A stretch of DNA of 64,000 bases from assembly GCF_001905735.1 (NCBI RefSeq), contig NZ_LISW01000003.1, forward strand, positions 62,341 through 126,340, given 5' to 3'. The translations under genes were made by a program, and so were the position numbers. A model generated the notes under the pieces. That model saw nothing but the letters and a program-made list of their open reading frames with translations. It was not told the origin of the DNA and ran no database searches. The DNA comes from Streptomyces sp. CB01249 (GTDB taxonomy: Bacteria > Actinomycetota > Actinomycetes > Streptomycetales > Streptomycetaceae). Below are positions 15,784-25,500 of this stretch, in pieces; within the stretch, counting starts at the first letter, position 1, and every line of letters begins with the position of its first letter.

Positions 15784-16689
15784 ATGTCTAACACGCAGCC
15801 AGCGGCGGTCGCGGCGGAGCGGACCGCCCTCAAGGCCCGCCGGGTCAGCTTCGCCTGGGACCGGACCCCCTTGCACTGGGTGCCGGGCGACCCGTTCACC
15901 ACGCACACCATCAACGTGCTCCACCTCCTGCTGCCCGCCGGGGAGCGCTGGTTCATCCACGTCTACCGCCAGGTGCTCCCGTACATCCACGACGAGGAGC
16001 TGCGCCAGGACGTCATCGGCTTCATCGGCCAGGAGGCGATGCACTCCCAGGCCCACGACGACGTGCTCCCGCACCTCAAGGAGCTGGGGCTCGACCCGAC
16101 GCCGTACACCGCGCAGGTCGACTGGCTCTTCGAGAAGCTGCTCGGCGACCGGACGCTGCCGCCGGGGCGGGCGCGGACCTGGTGGCTGAAGGAGCGGGTG
16201 GCGACGATCGCGGCGATCGAGCACTACACCGCCTTCCTCGGCGACTGGATCCTGAACGCCGACGAGCTGGACCGGCGCGGGGCCGACCCGACCATGCTGG
16301 ACCTGCTGCGCTGGCACGGCGCCGAGGAGGTCGAGCACCGCTCGGTCGCCTTCGACGTGTTCATGCACGTCGACGGCGGGTACCGGCGGCGGGTGCGGAC
16401 CTGGGCGACGGCGTTCTCCGCGCTGCTCTTCCTCTGGCAGCGCGGCACCCGGTTCTTCATGGAGAACGACCCGAGCCTGCTGGACGGCAAGGCGTCCTTC
16501 GGGCAGTTCTACCGCAGCGGCCGGCACGGCACCCTGCCCAGCACCCCGTCGATCCTGCGCTCCGTCCCGCGCTATCTGAGCCGTACGTACCACCCCTCGC
16601 AGGAGGGCAGCACGGCCCAGGCCGTCGACTACCTCACCCGCTCGCCCGCCGCCGTCGCGGCCGAGGCCCGTACGACGGAAGCCCGCTGA
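15784..16689 (+). CDS. PF10118-type metal-dependent hydrolase (ferritin-like di-iron signature)
   Basis: A 301-aa protein. It belongs to the family annotated as predicted metal-dependent hydrolase. The visible metal ligands form the pattern of a four-helix di-iron site: GQEAMHSQAHDD (ExxH), AAIEHYTAF (ExH), and HGAEEVEHRSVAFD (ExxEH). The N-terminal RRVSFAWDRTPLHWVPGDPF is typical of the family. It is followed 2 nt later by a ferredoxin-type reductase, which suggests an electron-accepting di-iron oxygenase or desaturase rather than a hydrolase. That reassignment is an inference from motif plus context. Confidence 0.75.
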   Translation: MSNTQPAAVAAERTALKARRVSFAWDRTPLHWVPGDPFTTHTINVLHLLLPAGERWFIHVYRQVLPYIHDEELRQDVIGFIGQEAMHSQAHDDVLPHLKELGLDPTPYTAQVDWLFEKLLGDRTLPPGRARTWWLKERVATIAAIEHYTAFLGDWILNADELDRRGADPTMLDLLRWHGAEEVEHRSVAFDVFMHVDGGYRRRVRTWATAFSALLFLWQRGTRFFMENDPSLLDGKASFGQFYRSGRHGTLPSTPSILRSVPRYLSRTYHPSQEGSTAQAVDYLTRSPAAVAAEARTTEAR

Positions 16690-16691
16690 CC

Positions 16692-17783
16692 ATGCCGCGT
16701 TCCCTGCCCCTCCCCCGCCCGCTCACGGTCGCCGTGGCGGCCGGAGCCGTGCTGCTCGCCCGGCGGGCGATGCGCCGCCGCATCCAGAAGTCCCCGCTGT
16801 GGCCGATGCCCGCGCTGGACGAGCCCATATCCGGCCGGAACACGCGCCGTTCGACCACCGGTCGGCGGCTGCTGGTCACCGGGCGGACCAGCCCCGCCGA
16901 CGGCGTCGTCCAACTCCGCCTGGAGGGGCCGGACCTGCCCGCCTGGGAGCCCGGCGCCCATCTGGACCTGGTGCTGCCCTCCGGTCTCGTCCGGCAGTAC
17001 TCGCTGTGCGGGGACCCCGCCGACACCGGCGCGTACACCGTGGCCGCCCGGCTCGTCGAAAACGGGCGGGGCGGCTCCCGCGAGGTGCACACCGCGCTCC
17101 ACGAGGGCGCCGAGGTCGAGGTGCGCGGCCCGCGCAACCGCTTCCCGCTCGCCGACGCCCCCGCCCATCTCCTGATCGCCGGCGGCATCGGCATCACCCC
17201 GGTCCTGCCGATGGTGCGCCGGCTGGCCGCCGAGGGCGCCGACTGGCGGCTGCTGTACGGGGGCCGGAGCCGGGCCACGATGCCGTTCCTGGAGGAGGTC
17301 GAGAAGCTGGGCGCCGACGGGGGCCGGGTCACGGTCGTCCCGCAGGACGAGGCGGGCCACCCGGACCTCGCCGCCGCCCTCGCGGACGCGGCCGAGGGCA
17401 CGGCGGTCCACTGCTGCGGCCCGGAGCCCCTGATGGAGGCGGTCGCCGCCGCCCTCCCGCCCGGCTGCACCCTGCACCTGGAACGCTTCACGGCGGCGGG
17501 TCCGGACCCGGCCGGTGCGGCCCCGTTCGAGGTGGAGCTGCGCCGGTCGGGGGTCACGGTCCCGGTCGCGGCGGACCAGTCGGTGCTGGCCGCCGTGCGC
17601 GCCGAGCTTCCGCATGTCGCGTACTCCTGCGAGCAGGGCTTCTGCGGTACGTGCCAACAGCGCGTCCTGGCGGGCGAGGTGGAGCACCACGACGACCTGC
17701 TCACGGACGCGGAGCGCGCGGACTCCATGCTGATCTGCGTCTCCCGGTGCCGGGGCGGGGAGCGGCTGGTGCTGGACCTCTGA
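16692..17783 (+). CDS. PDR/VanB-type flavin reductase with 2Fe-2S domain
   Basis: A 363-aa protein with an N-terminal hydrophobic anchor (LTVAVAAGAVLLARR). The FAD/FMN barrel has RQYSLCGDP, the NAD domain has HLLIAGGIGITPVLPMVRRL, and the C-terminal plant-type ferredoxin domain has CEQGFCGTC plus a later cysteine (MLICVSRC), giving four ligands. It passes electrons from NAD(P)H to an oxygenase partner. The upstream di-iron gene ends 2 nt before it, so they are one operon and a probable enzyme pair. The downstream TetR gene is about 35 nt away. Confidence 0.9.
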   Translation: MPRSLPLPRPLTVAVAAGAVLLARRAMRRRIQKSPLWPMPALDEPISGRNTRRSTTGRRLLVTGRTSPADGVVQLRLEGPDLPAWEPGAHLDLVLPSGLVRQYSLCGDPADTGAYTVAARLVENGRGGSREVHTALHEGAEVEVRGPRNRFPLADAPAHLLIAGGIGITPVLPMVRRLAAEGADWRLLYGGRSRATMPFLEEVEKLGADGGRVTVVPQDEAGHPDLAAALADAAEGTAVHCCGPEPLMEAVAAALPPGCTLHLERFTAAGPDPAGAAPFEVELRRSGVTVPVAADQSVLAAVRAELPHVAYSCEQGFCGTCQQRVLAGEVEHHDDLLTDAERADSMLICVSRCRGGERLVLDL

Positions 17784-17805
17784 TCCGGCCGGACCCACCG
17801 GTCGG

Positions 17806-17811
17806 TACGCT
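17806..17811 (+). promoter_or_regulatory. -10 box of a leaderless promoter
   Basis: TACGCT lies 6 nt before the ATG of the TetR gene, placing the transcription start at or next to the start codon. No Shine-Dalgarno is present. Confidence 0.5.
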
Positions 17812-17817
17812 GGGGGC

Positions 17818-18540
17818 ATGACGACCGGGGTGCGGCGCAGGATGGGCGTCGAGGAGCGCAGGCAGCAGCTGATCGGCGTCGCGCTGGAGTTGTTCAGCCA
17901 CCGGGCGCCGGACGAGGTGTCGATCGATGAGATCGCGGCGGCGGCCGGGATCTCGCGACCCCTGGTCTACCACTACTTCCCGGGCAAACAGAGCCTGTAC
18001 GAGGCGGCGTTGCGCCGGGCGGCCGACGAACTGGCGGCCCGGTTCATGGAGCCGCACGAAGGGCCGCTGGGCGCCCGGCTGCTGCGGGTGATGGGCCGGT
18101 TCTTCGACTTCGTGGACGAGCACGGGCCCGGGTTCGCCGCGCTGATGCGGGGCGGTCCGGCGGTGGGCTCGTCCACGGCGAACGCCATGATCGACGGCGT
18201 GCGCCAGGCCGCCTGCGAACAGATCCTGGCCCATCTGGACGTCGGGGAGCCCCCGGCCCGGCTGGAGTTGGTCGTACGGTCCTGGGTGTCGCTCGCCGAG
18301 TCGACGGCGCTGCTCTGGCTGGACGGCCGCCGGGTGCCCCGGGCGGAGCTGGAGTTGCAGCTTGTACACGACTTCGCCGCGCTGGCCGCCGTGAGCGCGG
18401 CGTACGACGAGGAGATGGCGGGGATCGTGCTGCGGGTGCTGGCGCAGGAGCCGGCGGACGGCCCGTTCGGGGACCTGCTGACCCGGCTCTCCGCCCTGGC
18501 ACCGGCCGTTCCGGCGGTGCCCACGCAGCGGCTGCCGTAG
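17818..18540 (+). CDS. TetR family transcriptional regulator
   Basis: A 240-aa protein. The N-terminal HTH reads RRQQLIGVALELFSHRAPD, SIDEIAAAAGISRPLVYHYF, PGKQSLYEAAL. The remaining helices form the ligand-binding and dimer domain. It is probably expressed from its own leaderless promoter, but it lies at the end of the di-iron protein/reductase operon and likely regulates it. It is followed at once by a terminator hairpin whose first base is in its stop codon region. Confidence 0.9.
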   Translation: MTTGVRRRMGVEERRQQLIGVALELFSHRAPDEVSIDEIAAAAGISRPLVYHYFPGKQSLYEAALRRAADELAARFMEPHEGPLGARLLRVMGRFFDFVDEHGPGFAALMRGGPAVGSSTANAMIDGVRQAACEQILAHLDVGEPPARLELVVRSWVSLAESTALLWLDGRRVPRAELELQLVHDFAALAAVSAAYDEEMAGIVLRVLAQEPADGPFGDLLTRLSALAPAVPAVPTQRLP

Positions 18541-18569
18541 GGCCTCGCGCGGCAAGTCCGCGCAAGGCC
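18541..18569. terminator. hairpin terminator between convergent genes
   Basis: GGCCTCGCGCGG (18541) pairs with CCGCGCAAGGCC downstream with one C-A mismatch and a 5-nt loop. It lies directly after the TetR stop and 8 nt before the end of the convergent gene. Confidence 0.6.
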
Positions 18570-18576
18570 CCGGGAT

Positions 18577-19797
18577 TCAGCGTACGGACACGAACGGCTG
18601 GGGCTCCGCGCCCTCGGCGGTCGAGGTGCCGACCACCGTGAGCCCCGCCGGGCCGCCGGTCACCGCATGGGCCGCGTTCTCCGCGGACCCCTCCGAGGCG
18701 GGCTGCGGAAGCCCGAGGTCCTTCCAGTGGCCCCGGCTCCCCGGCCGCCACGCCCACGCCAGCGCGTCGCGCTGCTCGCCGAGGGTCTGGCCCACGACGG
18801 CGATCCCGCCCCCGGGGCGTGCGGTGACGCCGAAGAGCCGTGCGGGCACGTCCGGCACGGCGAGCCCGTGCCAGCCCGTGGCGTCGTGGCGGGCCACCAG
18901 GGCGCGCGTCGATCCGTCCTCGGGCGACCAGTCCTCGCCGACCAGCCACACCGTGCCGTCCTCTGACACGGCGAGCTTCTGGGCCTGGCCGGGGACGTCC
19001 GTGACGCCCGGGGCCTCCACCCGCTGCCAGGAAGCGCCGTCGTAGTGCATCAGCAGCGGGCTGCCGCTCCCACCGTCGTAACCGGCTGCCCAGACGTCGT
19101 CGGCGGCGACCGCCCGGACCGCGTTCAGGTACCAGTAGTCGCCGGGCAGTCCGGGGAGGGGCACGTCGCGCCAGGCCGTCCCGTCGAAGCGGCGGACGAT
19201 CCCGGCGTTCCGGTACTCGATGTTCCAGCTCCCCTTCGCCTCGTTCCAGGTGCGGGAGACCTCGATCTGCGCGATCCCGGCGGCCCAGGCGCCTCCCGGA
19301 CCGGCGTCCACGTCCAGCAGCGATCCGGCGTCCGCCTTCTCCGGCAGCCCCGCCGGCACGACCTGCCAGCGCTTTCCGTCGAAGTGCTGGGTGTACACCT
19401 TCCCGTCCAGGGCGGCGGAGTCGTCGCCGACGAGCCACACGTCACGGCCGCCGTGCGCGTCCATGGCGTTGACCCGGCTGCTGACCTCACCGGCGGCCGT
19501 GGTCGCCGACGGCACGGGCGTCCACGCCGCCCCGGGCGCGGCGCGTTCGGCCACGACGGGCCGGAAGCGGGTCACCCCGCTCTCGGCGCGGATCGTGAAC
19601 CCGGCCACCCAGGTCCTCCCCCGCCCGACGTCCGCGAGGTCGAGGAGGGTGGCGTCGCTGTACGGTGCCGTCTCGTCCGCCCAGGTGCGCCCGGCGCCGT
19701 CCAGCGCGGAGGCGGGCACGGGCGCGGACAGGGCGACGGTCAGGGCGGCCGTGGCCACGGCGGCGTGGAGCAGGGAGCGGCGGCTGTACGTCAGCAC
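18577..19797 (-). CDS. Tat-secreted beta-propeller-like protein
   Basis: A 406-aa protein starting at a GTG with AAGGA upstream. The signal peptide has a twin-arginine motif (TYSRRSLLHAAV, cleavage after ASA near residue 29), so export of a folded protein is expected. The body has repeated units such as DVWLVGDDSA, DVWAAGYDGG, TVWLVGEDW and IAVVGQT, spaced about 50-60 residues apart. These look like blades of a propeller with W-G/D repeats. No catalytic residues are evident. It may be a surface carbohydrate- or protein-binding protein. Confidence 0.7.
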   Translation of the reverse strand: MLTYSRRSLLHAAVATAALTVALSAPVPASALDGAGRTWADETAPYSDATLLDLADVGRGRTWVAGFTIRAESGVTRFRPVVAERAAPGAAWTPVPSATTAAGEVSSRVNAMDAHGGRDVWLVGDDSAALDGKVYTQHFDGKRWQVVPAGLPEKADAGSLLDVDAGPGGAWAAGIAQIEVSRTWNEAKGSWNIEYRNAGIVRRFDGTAWRDVPLPGLPGDYWYLNAVRAVAADDVWAAGYDGGSGSPLLMHYDGASWQRVEAPGVTDVPGQAQKLAVSEDGTVWLVGEDWSPEDGSTRALVARHDATGWHGLAVPDVPARLFGVTARPGGGIAVVGQTLGEQRDALAWAWRPGSRGHWKDLGLPQPASEGSAENAAHAVTGGPAGLTVVGTSTAEGAEPQPFVSVR

Positions 19798-19871
19798 GGG
19801 GTGGTTCCTTCCGGAGACGGTCTCACCCGGTAAGTGCCGTGGCCCGTCCGCCGGGTTGCACCCGGGCCGGC

Positions 19872-20222
19872 TCAGACCTTGCGGTACGACGGGTCCAGGT
19901 CCCGGGCCTCCGCCGAGAGGTGCAGCGTCGGTCCGGTGACCGTGCCGAGGTGGGCGCGCAGCAGCTCCAGGACGGCCTCGGTGAGCCGGGCCTTGGTCTC
20001 CGGGGTGCGGCCGGGCAGCAGCGAGATGTCCACGTGGACGAGCGCGTCGCCGTCCGGCGCGTCCGCGACCACCGTCTCCTCGGCGCGCCGGAAGCGGGTC
20101 TTGCAGGCGGCGATCCTGGTATCGACGGTCTCGGCGACGACCGGGTGCAGGGCGAGGGCGAACGCGGGGCGGTCGAAGGCGTCGCCGAGCTCGGCGGAGT
20201 AGTCGACGGTGATCTGCGGCAT
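19872..20222 (-). CDS. 5-carboxymethyl-2-hydroxymuconate isomerase-like tautomerase
   Basis: A 116-aa protein starting MPQITVDYSAELGD, with Pro2 exposed after Met removal, as in the tautomerase superfamily. The CHMI-like segments are FALALHPVVAETVD, ALVHVDISLLPGRTPETKARL and TLHLSAEARDLDPSY. In homoprotocatechuate degradation this enzyme isomerises CHM, but no other genes of that pathway are here, so the role is uncertain. It lies downstream of the NB-ARC gene on the same strand. Confidence 0.75.
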   Translation of the reverse strand: MPQITVDYSAELGDAFDRPAFALALHPVVAETVDTRIAACKTRFRRAEETVVADAPDGDALVHVDISLLPGRTPETKARLTEAVLELLRAHLGTVTGPTLHLSAEARDLDPSYRKV

Positions 20223-20302
20223 GACGGTCTCCGGGACGGTCGGGGCGTGGGCGGACGCCGCCCAGCCTTCCCGTACCGGCGAGGGCGCACAACAACGATT
20301 CA

Positions 20303-22345
20303 CTATGTGAGCAGTTCCCCGTGGAGCGCCAGGGCGAGGCCCGCCTCCGCGCTGTCGGCGCGGCCCTGTTCGAAGGCCCGCCGGTAGGCCGCGTCGCCGA
20401 CCGCCTCCCGGGCGCGCCGCTCGCAGGTCTCGCGGACCGGGCCCAGCTCGGGGGTGCCGCGCTGGGGGTGGCCGACCATGCGCCAGTAGACCTGTCCGGT
20501 GCCGTAGACGCGGGCGGCCCTGGCGCCCTCGCCCTGGGCGGCGATGGCGGCGGCCAGGATGTCGAGGCCGAGCGCGATGCCGAAGCGGTCGCGGAGCCGG
20601 TGCTTCCCGGCGAGCATGGCCCGGGCGTGCGCGGCGGCGGGGGCCGCGCGGCCCTGGAGCAGGGCGATCAGGGCGAGTTGGTAGTCCACGTAGGACCGGG
20701 TCCAGCACTCGTCCTGGGCCTCGCAGGCCGCCCGCAGCACCACGGCGGCCGACGCGGCCTCCTCCAGGCGGCCGAGCCCGGTGAGGGCGAAGACGGTGAT
20801 GAGGTGGCAGCGCAGCCGGTAGGCCGCTTCGAGCCGGGTCCCGGTCGCGGTGGTCCGCAGCACCCGCCGCGCCTCGCGGAGGCCCTTCTCGGGCTCGCCG
20901 GTCATCAGGTGGGTGAGTCCGCGCAGATAGGCGGCGGCGAGGATGCCCTCGTCGGTGCCGTCGGCGGCGGCCTCGCGGACGCACTCGCGGCCGATGCGTT
21001 CGGCGGCCGGGTAGTCGCCCTGGAGCAGGACGCAGATGCCGAGCACCCACAGCACCCGGGTGCGGTGGGGGCCGTCGGGCGGTCCGGTGTCCAGGGCGCG
21101 CTGGGCGTACCCCCGGGTCTGCGGGAGGTGGCCGCAGCAGCACCAGAAGAAGCCGATGCGGCCGGCCATCTCCTGGGCGGCGGCCGGGTCGTGGGCGAGG
21201 AGGTGGTCGAGCGCGGCGCACAGGTCGGCGTGCGCGTCGGCGATGCGGTGGTACCAGAGGATCTGGTCGTCGCCGGTCCACCCGGCGTGCGCGTTGCGGG
21301 CGAGGCGCAGGAAGCAGGCGGCGTGCCGGTCGGCGGCCTCCCGTTCCTCGCCGAGCTCCACGAGCCACATCCGGCCGTACTCGCGCAGGGTGTCGAGCAT
21401 GCGGTGCCGGGTGCCCTCCCGGCTGACGACGGACTTGGCGGCCAGGCCGCGCAGGGCGGTGCGGACGCCGTCCTCGGTGAGGGGGCCGCCCGCGCAGACG
21501 GTGACGGCGGTGTCCTCCTCGAAGTCCCCGCGCAGCACGGTGAGCCGGGCCCACAGGAGCCGTTCCAGCGGGGTGCACAGCTCGTGCGACCAGCCGACGG
21601 TGGTGCGCAGGGTGCGGTGGCGGACCGGGCGGAGCGTGCTGTCGGCGAAGACGTCGAGCCGGGAGCCGAGGCGCTGGGCGATCTCCTGGACGCTCTGCCG
21701 GCCGACCGCGGCGGCGGCGAGCTCGATGGCGAGCGGGATGCCGTCGAGGCGGCGGCAGATGTCGGCGGCCGCCTCGGCGGTGCCCGGTTCCCGGAACGGG
21801 GTGGCGGGGGCGGCGGCCGTGGCGCGTTCCCGGAAGAGGGTGAGGGCGTCGGCGGCGCCGTCGACGGGCAGCGGGTCGACCTCCACGAGCTGTTCGCCCC
21901 GCAGGTTCAGGGGCTGGCGGCTGGTGGCGAGGACGGTGAGCCCGGGCGAGGTGGTGAGGATCTCGCCGAGAAGGTGGGCGCAGGCGGGGAGCAGGTGCTC
22001 GCAGGAGTCCAGGACGAGCAGGAGCTGCTTGTCGGCGAGCCATTCGCACAGCACGTCGATGGGCGGGCGCAGGGTGTGGTCGCTGAGGCCGACCGCGTCG
22101 GAGACGGTGGCGAGGAGGAGTTCGTCGTCGTGCAGCGGGGCGAGGTCGGCCCACCGGACGCCGTCGCGGTAGCCGGGGGCGGCGCGGCGGGCGGCGCGGA
22201 GGGCGAGCCGGGTCTTGCCGACGCCTCCGGTGCCGGTGAGGGTGGTCAGCCGGCCGGTGGCGAGGGCGTGTTCGAGCCCGGTGAGCTCGGCCGTCCGTCC
22301 GACAAAGCTGGTGGTCTCCTCGGGGAGATTGCTGGCCATCGTCAC
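20303..22345 (-). CDS. NB-ARC/AAA ATPase with TPR-like C terminus
   Basis: A 680-aa STAND-type ATPase. FVGRTAELTGLEHAL leads into the P-loop LTTLTGTGGVGKTRLAL, and Walker B is LLLVLDSCEH. The sensor-like region is TVLATSRQPLNL and the GLPL-like motif is LDGIPLAIELAAA. The C-terminal 350 residues are helical repeats of the type seen in SARP/LuxR ATPases. It lacks the usual DNA-binding domain at either end, so it may act through a partner. The start is GTG at 22345 or ATG at 22339. It is probably a regulatory or defence-like signalling protein. Confidence 0.8.
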   Translation of the reverse strand: MTMASNLPEETTSFVGRTAELTGLEHALATGRLTTLTGTGGVGKTRLALRAARRAAPGYRDGVRWADLAPLHDDELLLATVSDAVGLSDHTLRPPIDVLCEWLADKQLLLVLDSCEHLLPACAHLLGEILTTSPGLTVLATSRQPLNLRGEQLVEVDPLPVDGAADALTLFRERATAAAPATPFREPGTAEAAADICRRLDGIPLAIELAAAAVGRQSVQEIAQRLGSRLDVFADSTLRPVRHRTLRTTVGWSHELCTPLERLLWARLTVLRGDFEEDTAVTVCAGGPLTEDGVRTALRGLAAKSVVSREGTRHRMLDTLREYGRMWLVELGEEREAADRHAACFLRLARNAHAGWTGDDQILWYHRIADAHADLCAALDHLLAHDPAAAQEMAGRIGFFWCCCGHLPQTRGYAQRALDTGPPDGPHRTRVLWVLGICVLLQGDYPAAERIGRECVREAAADGTDEGILAAAYLRGLTHLMTGEPEKGLREARRVLRTTATGTRLEAAYRLRCHLITVFALTGLGRLEEAASAAVVLRAACEAQDECWTRSYVDYQLALIALLQGRAAPAAAHARAMLAGKHRLRDRFGIALGLDILAAAIAAQGEGARAARVYGTGQVYWRMVGHPQRGTPELGPVRETCERRAREAVGDAAYRRAFEQGRADSAEAGLALALHGELLT

Positions 22346-22393
22346 CGTCGCTGCACAGGTGGAGTGAAAGGCGTGCCCGGGGGTGTGTGGAGC

Positions 22394-22557
22394 TAGGGCC
22401 TTTCGTTTGGATCAGGCTGGATCAGGGAGCGGGTCGTGGTGCGTGTGGCTGCAAGGCGGAGGAGGGCGACAACGCGGAGCGTTGGCAACCGACGACAACG
22501 CCGCAGACACGCGTGCCACGACCCGCGAGCCCAGCCTGATCCAAACGAAAGGCCCTA
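22394..22557. mobile_element. 164-bp palindromic MITE-like element
   Basis: The terminal 27 bases (TAGGGCCTTTCGTTTGGATC and the next 7) recur exactly inverted at 22531-22557. Inner arms GCGGGTCGTGG (22429-22439) and their inverse (22516-22526) extend the hairpin. The ends are TA, as left by TA-targeting transposons. It contains no ORF and fills the gap between two minus-strand genes. It may be a non-autonomous element or a large palindromic terminator. The related half end at 5557 supports a dispersed repeat. Confidence 0.65.
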
Positions 22558-22596
22558 AACCCCCGGGCGGCTGCCCATACGGTAGTCCTGTGCGGG

Positions 22597-25500
22597 TCAG
22601 CGCAGGGTGAACACCGCCACCGTGCGTCCCGGAACGGTGAAGCTGCCCGAACTCCGCTCGTACGAGGACTTCTTGACGGTAAGATCCGCGCCCTTCGCCT
22701 GGACGGGGTGCAGGGCGTAGTCCTTTCCGGCCAGCGCGGTCACCTTCTGGGTGGTGGTGCCGGGGGCCGCGTTGAAGACGACGACGAGCTTGCCGAGGCG
22801 CATGGTGATCACGCCGGGGGTCTCGTCCTTGCCGGACAGCGGGAAGGCGAGCCGGGACTGCACCTGGGCGGCGCTCGCCAGGTCGAAGTCCTGCTCCGTG
22901 GTGCGGATGGTGAGCAGGTCCTGGTACGCGGCCGAGGCGCCGTTGATCTGTGCGCAGCCCGGAGTGACCGTGGCGTTGGTCAGCAGGGGCTTCGCGTAGG
23001 ACCACTTGGCCTCGTTGTCCGCGGCCGGCGGCAGTCCGCGCCCGAAGCCGTTGCCGGCCCGGCAGTCCCAGTGCAGGGCGTTGAACCAGTCGCCGCTGTC
23101 GAAGGAGTTGCGGTCCAGCGACTTGGAGCGCAGCAGGTCCGTGCCGGCCTGGGAGAGGGCGGGGCCCTGCGAGAGGGTCGCCGTCGCCATGGCCAGGACC
23201 TGCATGCGGGCCCGGTCGGCGGCGGAGGTTCCCGCCGGGAGCTTGAACGCGAGCGCGTCGTACAGGGTCTCGTTGTCGTGGGCGTCGGCGTAGGCGAGCG
23301 CGTCACCGGGTGCGGCGGCGTACCCGGCCGGGGCGCCGTTGTAGTCGACGCCGGAGCCCTTGACGGTGGCACCCGTGGTGTCGGTGAAGGTGTAGTCGGC
23401 GAGGTTGCCGGTGAGGCCGACCTTGATCAGGTCCTGGTAGTGCAGCAGGCGGGCCTTCTGCTCGGCCTGCGTGCCGTTGGCGGTGGAGGTGTTGGGGTCG
23501 GTGTAGAGGCCGGTGGCGAAGCCCTGGACGCCGGGGTCCTCGTCGAACGGGGAGCCGCCGCGTACGGCGTCGCGGGCCCGGTCGGAGAAGGTGGCGATGC
23601 CGGTGCCGGCCATGTTCTTCTGGGTGGCCTGGACGAAGCGGGCGTCGTCGGCGATCTCACCGAAGTTCCAGCCCTCCCCGTACAGGATGATCTTCTTGCC
23701 GTCCACGCCGTCCTTGGCCACGGTCAGCGCGTCGAGGGCCTTGCGGACGGCCAGGATGTTGGCCTTGGGGTGGTGGCCCATCAGGTCGAAGCGGAAGCCG
23801 TCGACCTTGTACTCCTTGGCCCAGGTGACGATCGAGTCCACGACGAGCTTGCCCATCATGGTGTTCTCGGGGGCGGTGTTGGCGCAGCAGGTGGAGGTGG
23901 CGACGGTGCCGTCCTCCAGGAGCCGCTGGTAGTAGCCGGGCACGATCCGGTCGAGGACGGACTTGCCGTCCTGGCCGGAGGCGACGGTGTGGTTGTAGAC
24001 GACGTCCATGACGGTCCGCAGACCGGCGCCGTTGATGCCCTGGACCATCTGCCGGAACTCGACCGTGCGCTTCGTGCCGTCCGGGTCGGAGGCGTAACTG
24101 CCCTCGGGGACGGTGTAGTGCAGCGGGTCGTAGCCCCAGTTGAAGGCGTCCTTCGCGGCGGCCTTCGCGACGCACGCCTGCTGTTCGGCGGAGTCGGGGG
24201 CGTAGACGGACAGGTCGCAGGCGGGCTCGGCCTGGTCCTTCTTCTTCTCGGGGATGGTGCCGATGTCGAAGGCGGGCAGCAGGTGGACGTAGCTGGTGCC
24301 GGAGTCCGCGAGCTGCTTGAGGTGCTTCATCCCGTCGGAGCGGGTGTCGGTGAACGCCAGGTACTCGCCGGGGTGCTTGGAGGTGGGGTCCGCGATGGAG
24401 AAGTCGCGGATCTGGAGCTCCTGGATCTGCGCGTCACGCAGCGGCACGGCGGCGGGCTTGCGGAGCGTGTCCCAGCCCTTGGGGGCGAGCTTCCGGTCCT
24501 CCAGGTCCACGACGAGGCTGCGGGCGGAGTCGGTGGTGAGGGCGGTGGAGTAGGGGTCGGTGACCTTGTTGGTGACGAGCTTCTGGACGGTGGGCGCCCA
24601 GACGTTCACGACGTACCGGTAGGGCTTGCCGGTCCAGCTCTTCTTTCCGGTGACGGACCAGACGCCGGTGCGGTCGTCGCGCCGCATGGGCACGGTCTTC
24701 CCGTCGAGTTCGAGGGCGACGGTACGGGCGGTGGGCGCCCACACCGAGAGGGTGGGGGTGCCGTGGCGGAAGACCGGGCCGAGCGCGGCGCCGGTCGCCT
24801 TCGCGCCGTAGAGGTCGTCGAGGACTCCGGCGCTCTGCACCCCGGTGGCGGCGAGCAGGGCCCCGTTGGCGGCGCGCTGGGTGGCGATGAGCTGGCCGCG
24901 CAGGGCGTCGCGGACGCGGTCGCGGTCCCGGACGTCGACGGTGAAGGCGGGGTAGTCCTTGAGGTGCGGGTACTTCGCCTTCTGGGCGTCGGTGAGCGCG
25001 GCCGGGGTGAGCCGCAGCCACTGGCCCTCGTCACTGAGGGCGCCGTCCTCGACGGTGATGCCGCCCTTCTCCGCGTACACGAGCTGCTGGCTGGTGGCCT
25101 CGGTGGCCTTCACCTTCCAGACGACCGTGTCGGCGTCGATCCACTGCGCCTCGGCCTTGGTGAGGTCGGGCGTCGGCACCCCTCCGGCCTGCGGGAGCAG
25201 GTAGCCGCCCTGGCCGCCCAGCATCCAGACCTCGTGGCCATACGTGGCGAGGTCGAGGGACTGGTCGCTGGGGAGGTCCTTCTCGTCGCCCCGGTGCAGG
25301 ATGTAGCTGAGCGAGGTGGCCCCGTCGGCGAGCGGGACCTCGAAGGTGAGCCCGGAGGCGTCCTTCTTCACGGGCTGGAGCGGCTTGGCCCAGTCCGTGG
25401 GCTCCTCGGCGCCGGTCCAGGTGTGCAGCCCCCAGCCGTCGTAGTCGCCGTCGGCCCGGTAGTAGTGCAGGACGGCCTTGGTGGTGTCCTGCTCCGGGTA

